A program made the translations under genes and the position numbers. A DNA stretch of 26,059 bases from Bacteroidales bacterium UBA1253 (lineage in GTDB: Bacteria > Bacteroidota > Bacteroidia > Bacteroidales > Paludibacteraceae): the NCBI GenBank assembly GCA_002308815.1, contig DBVX01000061.1, forward strand, positions 1 through 26,059, given 5' to 3'. Under the pieces are notes generated by a model, which searched no databases, was not told where the DNA came from, and saw only the letters and a list, made by a program, of their open reading frames with translations. Positions 21,158 through 26,059 of the stretch are shown here, piece by piece. Each line of letters opens with the position of its first letter. Position 1 is the stretch's first letter.

Positions 21158-23887
21158 ATGAAGAAGAATTTATTTGTAGCAGCACTCATGTTAGTGGCGG
21201 GACTGCTGCAGGCGCAGAACCAACAGAAGATTGACGGCGTCTGGTATCTTCTCGACAGTGAAAACAAGACCGCAACCGTGACGTTCTGTCCGACGGACGA
21301 ATCCGAAGGCTTTGTGGCTGAAAGCGGCTACATGGGCAAACTCAACATTCCCGCAACAGTCTCAGGCGAGGCAACGGGTTATATGCCCTACGACGTGATT
21401 GCCATAGGCGACAGCGCCTTTGCCAAATGCCCATATCTGAAGTCTGTCATTATCCCCTCCTCTGTCAAGACGCTGGGTCTGTATCTGACGGCAGAGTCAT
21501 ACCTCAACGAATACGAAAAAGGCATTGAGGCGATTACCATCTCCGACGGCAGCGAACCTATCGAGTTCACTTACAGGCAGGGCGACACGGGAGAGGAGTT
21601 CTCCTTCTCCGAGATTGCACCGACCTGCACCTACCTCTATCTCGGCCGTAATGTCACCGTGAAGACGGATGTGGATTGGGACATACCTATCTTCCATACA
21701 TGGAGCAGCGTTGAAGAGGTTGTCTTCGGCGAAGGCTTCACCGAAGTGCCCCTTGCTTTCTGCCCCTTCAGCCGCAAGCTGAGGAGCATCCAAATCAACT
21801 CGGACAACGTGCTTGAACCCGGTCCGCGCATGTTCGGCTTCCTCGACGAGGACAAGCCGCAGCCCGACGCAAAAGCAATCACCCTCTATGTACCTTACGG
21901 CATGAAGGAGACGTATGCCGCACATGAATACTGGAGCCGCTTCACCATCGAGGAGATGGACGAGGCACGGCGCTACGGCATCCGATATGCGGATGATTAT
22001 TTCGACTTCTTTATCAACGGACTCTACTACAAGCGCACCAGCCGTGGTGTCAGTGTGGTTATCCCGCAGGTATGGTACATCAACCACGACGGCTCCTATG
22101 TAAGCCAGTGGAGCAGCGAGTTCCCCTACAAGCAGTCTGAAATCACTATTCCCGAATCAATCACTCTCTATCTTAAAGATTATACCACCTATTCCCTTAC
22201 GCCGAAGGATGGCTATGAGAAAACCACCCTTACCGTGGCAGGCATTGGCGACTACTGCTTCCGTGGTGCACGCAACCTTGAGCAACTGACTATCCCGAAT
22301 ACTGTAGCAGAAGTAGGAATGGAAGCCTTTGAAGATGCCCTCAACCTCAAGTCGCTTGACATACCCGAATCCGTTATCCACACTGGCTGGCTCGCTTTCG
22401 CACGCGCTGGCTTCGAGGAGATTGTCATTCCCGCTTCCTGCAGCAAGTGGGAGTTCAATCAGGGCACAGCCGTCTTTCAGGAGTGCCTTAACCTGCGCAA
22501 AGTCACATTTGCAAAGGGCACTACCCGCATTCCTGACCGCATCTTCTTTGGCTGCACGGCACTGCGCACCGTCATCATCCCCGACGAGGTGACAGAAATA
22601 GGAGCAGGGGCTTTCGCAGGTTGCAGCGCGCTCAGCTATCTGCAACTGCCCGCAAGCCTTGAGAAAATTTACAACCGCACCTTCCGGGGCTGCCCGTTGC
22701 GCGAACTGGAGATTCCGGCTGCTGTCAAGGAAATAGAGCCGGCGGCTTTCCTTGCCACTGTGTTCACAAAACTCAAAGTGGACAAGAACAACACCGTGTT
22801 CGACAGCCGCGACAACTGCAATGCTGTCATACGCACAAAGGATAATACGCTTCTGGCTGCCTGCAACGGCACTTTCATTCCCGAAACAGTGGACTCTATA
22901 GCTGAAGAGGCCTTTACTGAACTCTACGGACTGCGCTCCGTCACTCTGCCAAAGAACCTGAAGAAGATTGCATATGGAGCGTTTATGAACTGCGACAACC
23001 TCGCTGTCATCACTTCACATATCACCAACCCCGCTGGCATTCTTGCTGAAAACGGCTTCTCTTCATGGAGCGATGAAGACGCACCTTGCAACAAGGCGGT
23101 CCTCTATGTGCCCGCAGGCACCAAAGCCTTGTATGAGGCTGACACCGAGTGGAAAAACTTCAAGAACATCATTGAAATGGAAGGCGGGAACAAACCCGCT
23201 GACGTGGCTGATCTGAAGCCTGTTACTGAGGACGGAGCCGCCGATTTCAGCAAACTGGATGGCAAAGACCTCTCCAACGCACTTATCGGGAACATATACG
23301 TCACCTGCGACCTCGGCGACGGATATAACAGTACGGACAAAGCCCTTGTCTTCAACACCGTAGTGGATCAGCTCATGCTGGACAACATCGCCGCCCACGA
23401 AGGCAATATGGATGTGCTGCGCAACAACTTCAGCGGCATCGTGCTGGAGATACCCGCAGGCAAGGGTACTGTCACCATTGAGGCGAAAGTGACCGGCAAG
23501 CGCGCATTAGCGGCTTATATCTCGGGACACGAAGGCACTACCGTCAATGAGGCACCCGCGACAAAGACCGAGATTGACATACCATTTGACGAAGAGGAGA
23601 AGGCATTTGTCTATATCTACGGCATTTATGATGACGGCGAAGCGCTGCCCGCACCGCAGCGTGTGGCGTCGAAGATACAGCGCGCTCCCGCAGCCACCGA
23701 GGATGACGACCTTACGGCAGGAACGGTCAATATCTACAGCGCAAAGTGGACTATCAGCGAGCTAACCGATGTGGAGCAGATCGAAGCAGATGCAACGACC
23801 GCCGTGCAGAAGGTGGTCCGTGACGGTCAAATCCTTATCCTCCGCGACGGCAAAATCTTCACTCCCGCCGGTGTGGAAGTGAAATAA
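21158..23887 (+). CDS. BspA-like leucine-rich-repeat surface protein, 909 aa
   Basis: Intact paralogue of the interrupted gene, starting 32 bp after it. Signal peptide MKKNLFVAALMLVAGLLQAQ. LRR_5-type repeats occur at about 70-170 and more regularly at about 340-610 ('GDYCFRGARNLEQLTIPNTV', 'IFFGCTALRTVIIPDEVTEI', 'GAFAGCSALSYLQLPASLEK'). Two 'LYVPxGxKxxYxAxxxWxxF' modules (about 246-265 and 650-670) close each LRR block, as is usual in these proteins. The C-terminal about 200 residues form a beta domain shared with both neighbours, ending in the tail QILILRDGKIFTPAGVEVK. Its last about 45 bp are almost identical in DNA to those of the upstream gene. Predicted to be surface-exposed; the ligand is unknown. 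Confidence 0.9.
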   Translation: MKKNLFVAALMLVAGLLQAQNQQKIDGVWYLLDSENKTATVTFCPTDESEGFVAESGYMGKLNIPATVSGEATGYMPYDVIAIGDSAFAKCPYLKSVIIPSSVKTLGLYLTAESYLNEYEKGIEAITISDGSEPIEFTYRQGDTGEEFSFSEIAPTCTYLYLGRNVTVKTDVDWDIPIFHTWSSVEEVVFGEGFTEVPLAFCPFSRKLRSIQINSDNVLEPGPRMFGFLDEDKPQPDAKAITLYVPYGMKETYAAHEYWSRFTIEEMDEARRYGIRYADDYFDFFINGLYYKRTSRGVSVVIPQVWYINHDGSYVSQWSSEFPYKQSEITIPESITLYLKDYTTYSLTPKDGYEKTTLTVAGIGDYCFRGARNLEQLTIPNTVAEVGMEAFEDALNLKSLDIPESVIHTGWLAFARAGFEEIVIPASCSKWEFNQGTAVFQECLNLRKVTFAKGTTRIPDRIFFGCTALRTVIIPDEVTEIGAGAFAGCSALSYLQLPASLEKIYNRTFRGCPLRELEIPAAVKEIEPAAFLATVFTKLKVDKNNTVFDSRDNCNAVIRTKDNTLLAACNGTFIPETVDSIAEEAFTELYGLRSVTLPKNLKKIAYGAFMNCDNLAVITSHITNPAGILAENGFSSWSDEDAPCNKAVLYVPAGTKALYEADTEWKNFKNIIEMEGGNKPADVADLKPVTEDGAADFSKLDGKDLSNALIGNIYVTCDLGDGYNSTDKALVFNTVVDQLMLDNIAAHEGNMDVLRNNFSGIVLEIPAGKGTVTIEAKVTGKRALAAYISGHEGTTVNEAPATKTEIDIPFDEEEKAFVYIYGIYDDGEALPAPQRVASKIQRAPAATEDDDLTAGTVNIYSAKWTISELTDVEQIEADATTAVQKVVRDGQILILRDGKIFTPAGVEVK

Positions 23888-23917
23888 GCAGGAAAGACAT
23901 CAAAAATTATCTATACT

Positions 23918-25873
23918 ATGAAGAAAACAATTCTTTTCGCCCTTGCGCTTGCAGGTTGCTTGAGTGCCGGGGCACAGATTACCAACAGCGAGTATAAGTC
24001 AGTTAATCTGACGAATATGGAACTTAAGTCATGGCTGGCCGATGAGGCCGGCAGTATGGCGGACACCGTTATTGTTCTCCATGCCAGATTCGTGAATAAC
24101 TATGAGGTGGACACTTTCCTGTATTACTCATTCGTCAACAACAAGTTGATAGAGAAGAAGGACGCTTATATCAACACTGAGGAGGCTCAATTATACTCGT
24201 GGTGGTTCGGCGGTGAAAAACTGACCTTCGAGAACGGACACACCAAGATCCACTTGTCGGGCGATGTCAGCAGCAAAACTCCTTTCAGTTTCGGTATGGA
24301 GAAAGACACCACCTACGCCGCCTTTGCCGGCAAGGGAGAGTTTTTTGCCAATAGTTTGAACAACTACAAGCAACTGCCTCTTGTCTTCACGTCCTCCAAC
24401 CCGAAAGCGGTGAAAGTGAATGCCGAGACGGGTGCGATAGAGGTGATAGGTGTGGGTCAGACCACCATCACCGCCTTCTATGACGGACAAGCCGGCAAGT
24501 TTCCCGCCTATCAGACATCCTACACCATGACCGTAGTCGACCGCCCGTTTGATGACTATGAGTTTGTGGACTTTGACAATCTTGAGACAAGCGAATACGA
24601 GTACTATACCCAGAGAGGCAGGTATTCCTACGACCCCGAGACCTACACGCTGACGCTTGACAACTATCATCTGTTTTCAAATGAGAACATGTGGTTCCAG
24701 TTCTTCACCTACGCCGTGAGCCGTCCGTCGCCCATCCCCTTGACGATATACGTGAAAGGCGATTGTAAGATTGTTTCCCGTGGCGGTGCCATTCAAGCGG
24801 GTGCGGACGTGGTTGTTCGCGGCGACAAAGGAGCCACCCTCGCGATGTACAGTTACGTACCGCCCGTGGAGGCAAAGAAATTCATTGTGGACGGAATCAA
24901 CCTGAGCCTGTCATCGGAAGCTCATCCCAACTTTGCGGGCGACTTGTTCCAAATCAACAACGGCTCGTATGTACACTTGCAGGAATACGCTTACTTCAGC
25001 GGCGAGAGAGACCATATAATGCAGTTGCTGTTCGGTGATTTGAAGATGGACAGCGAGATTGGCATTCTCACCAAAGGCGTGCATTACGGCACGGCGGAAG
25101 TTGAATGGTATGGCGAAATGCAAACCTACACCACCTTCTTCTTCTCCGACAACACAATCGCCCCCGTGGTTGAGATAGGCAAGGTGCAACGCCCGAAACC
25201 TCTCACCGATAAAACCGAGCCTGTTCAGATATCTATGGAGGGCGTGGAGGTGGAATATAATCCCGCCGGAACGGATATTGACGGCATCTTCTATACCATT
25301 ACCGAAGACGACAAGATGATTTCGGAGGAGGGCTGTCTGGAGCTTGTATCCACGATGGGTCAGACAGAGATGCAGCAGATTTCGGGCATCTTCTCATCCG
25401 CCTCACTGGCTTTGGCGCAGAACTTCCGCGGCATCAGTTTCCTGCTGCCCGCAGGCGAGGGTGAAATCACGCTTGACGCCCTTACGCTCGGCACGCACCA
25501 ACTCGGCGTGAAGATTGGAGAAGAGGAAGCCCTCTTGTACACTTTGGACGAGAGGAAGACGGTCAAGGTGGAGTACGATATCGCCGAGCCGCAGCTGGTG
25601 TTCATCTATGGCTATGTTGAGCCGTCGGAAGAAGAGTTCTATACACCTTGTCGCGCCGCACGGAGTATCCCGATGGAAGAAATCGACGGGTCGGTGAAAA
25701 TCTACGGCATCACCATCAATCCGACGAAAGTTATCACAGGGGTTGAAGAGGCAGTAATGAACGGCAAGTCCGGCTCCGATTCTTCACAAACCGGGAAAAT
25801 CCTCCGCAACGGACAGGTTCTCATCCTCCGCGACGGAAAGATGTATAACTTATTTGGTGCGGAAGTACAATAA
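23918..25873 (+). CDS. Big_2-containing surface protein with shared C-terminal domain, 651 aa
   Basis: Third gene of the operon, 30 bp after the second. Signal peptide MKKTILFALALAGCLSAGAQ. It has no LRR. It starts with a unique region (about 20-140), then a Big_2-like Ig domain ('FTSSNPKAVKVNAETGAIEV' and 'GQTTITAFYDG'), then the same beta-rich module as the first gene ('YSYDPETYTLTLDNYHLF', 'IPLTIYVKGDCKIVSRGGAI', 'GADVVVRGDKGATLAM') and the shared C-terminal domain ('FRGISFLLPAGEGEITLDAL', 'LVFIYGY'), ending QVLILRDGKMYNLFGAEVQ. It thus looks like the second half of gene one with a different N-terminus. Surface-exposed function inferred only. Confidence 0.88.
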   Translation: MKKTILFALALAGCLSAGAQITNSEYKSVNLTNMELKSWLADEAGSMADTVIVLHARFVNNYEVDTFLYYSFVNNKLIEKKDAYINTEEAQLYSWWFGGEKLTFENGHTKIHLSGDVSSKTPFSFGMEKDTTYAAFAGKGEFFANSLNNYKQLPLVFTSSNPKAVKVNAETGAIEVIGVGQTTITAFYDGQAGKFPAYQTSYTMTVVDRPFDDYEFVDFDNLETSEYEYYTQRGRYSYDPETYTLTLDNYHLFSNENMWFQFFTYAVSRPSPIPLTIYVKGDCKIVSRGGAIQAGADVVVRGDKGATLAMYSYVPPVEAKKFIVDGINLSLSSEAHPNFAGDLFQINNGSYVHLQEYAYFSGERDHIMQLLFGDLKMDSEIGILTKGVHYGTAEVEWYGEMQTYTTFFFSDNTIAPVVEIGKVQRPKPLTDKTEPVQISMEGVEVEYNPAGTDIDGIFYTITEDDKMISEEGCLELVSTMGQTEMQQISGIFSSASLALAQNFRGISFLLPAGEGEITLDALTLGTHQLGVKIGEEEALLYTLDERKTVKVEYDIAEPQLVFIYGYVEPSEEEFYTPCRAARSIPMEEIDGSVKIYGITINPTKVITGVEEAVMNGKSGSDSSQTGKILRNGQVLILRDGKMYNLFGAEVQ

Positions 25874-25906
25874 ACGGATAGAAAAGGCTTATCTTCTGCA
25901 TACTTT

Positions 25907-25948
25907 GATATAGACAGTGAGGCGTATACACGTCCCACTGTCTGTATC
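25907..25948 (+). terminator. Hairpin after the surface-protein operon
   Basis: GATATAGACAGTG (25907-25919) and CACTGTCTGTATC (25936-25948) pair at 12 of 13 positions with a 16-nt loop, 34 bp past the last stop codon. No T-run follows, so it may be a 3'-end stabiliser or a terminator of the weak type frequent in Bacteroidota. The remaining 111 bp of the window show no gene. Confidence 0.55.
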
Positions 25949-26059
25949 GAAGGGATTATTGAGAAATATTACTGTCCGATAAAACTCATAAAAACCGTTT
26001 AATCCCCTGAAACTCTCTGATAATCAAATGTATATTGCTTGGTTTTCAGAAAGTAAGCC

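Noticed and set aside
20100..21185. 361-aa minus-strand frame opposite the surface-protein operon
   Set aside because: Shadow of the plus-strand beta-domain gene; no family pattern, no promoter.
25907..25948. Hairpin as an attachment site or mobile-element end
   Set aside because: No integrase, tRNA or direct repeats nearby; a 3'-end structure of the operon is the simpler reading.

Overview
The window looks like a chromosomal segment of a Bacteroidales bacterium (Prevotella/Bacteroides/Muribaculaceae-like). Support: promoters of the Bacteroidota type (TTTG about 20 bp before TAnnTTTG), BspA-like leucine-rich-repeat surface proteins, a DUF3078 outer-membrane protein, a pdxJ-exbB-exbD-tonB block, a zapA-rny pair, and a shared short C-terminal tail resembling a type IX secretion (T9SS) signal. 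The species cannot be named from sequence alone.

Layout. (1) 1-2064: an AT-richer BspA-like LRR gene on the minus strand, followed towards the window edge by two strong hairpins. (2) 2065-5892: an accessory island. Four units lie head to tail on the minus strand, each built as Bacteroidota promoter, then one or two small genes, then a repeat of about 80-95 bp (R4, R3, R2, R1). Cargo in transcription order: a KilA-N protein; a DUF4160+DUF2442 pair; an antitoxin+RelE/ParE toxin; a 41-aa antitoxin+PIN (VapC-like) toxin. This resembles an integron-type gene-cassette array or a set of small mobile cassettes, but there is no integrase in the window and the repeat is not a canonical attC. It is the most interesting object here. 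(3) 6002-7222: a LolC/LolE-like ABC permease on the minus strand, divergent from a small secreted protein at 7278-7664. (4) 7570-16959: twelve tightly packed minus-strand genes, probably one long transcript or nested transcripts: pdxJ, exbB, exbD, tonB, DJ-1/PfpI, DUF3078 barrel, a small coiled-coil protein, zapA, rny, a secreted tail-bearing protein, rsmE, a PAP2 phosphatase. (5) 17111-18259: a membrane-anchored AraC-family regulator, divergent from pdxJ. (6) 18462-25873: three tandem plus-strand genes for large exported proteins (two BspA-like, one Big_2-type) with related C-terminal domains. The first is interrupted by a single in-frame TGA. Between the regulator and this operon lies a pair of 21-bp direct repeats next to a promoter with an over-long spacer, which suggests local control.

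How it fits together: the core operon combines vitamin B6 synthesis, energy transduction to the outer membrane (ExbB/ExbD/TonB), cell division (ZapA), RNA decay (RNase Y) and rRNA methylation. The BspA-like genes and the T9SS-like tails point to a surface-exposed adhesin programme. The toxin-antitoxin cassettes form a separately acquired, lower-GC block inserted between a surface-protein gene and the core region. No tRNA, rRNA, CRISPR array, transposase or integrase gene was found.
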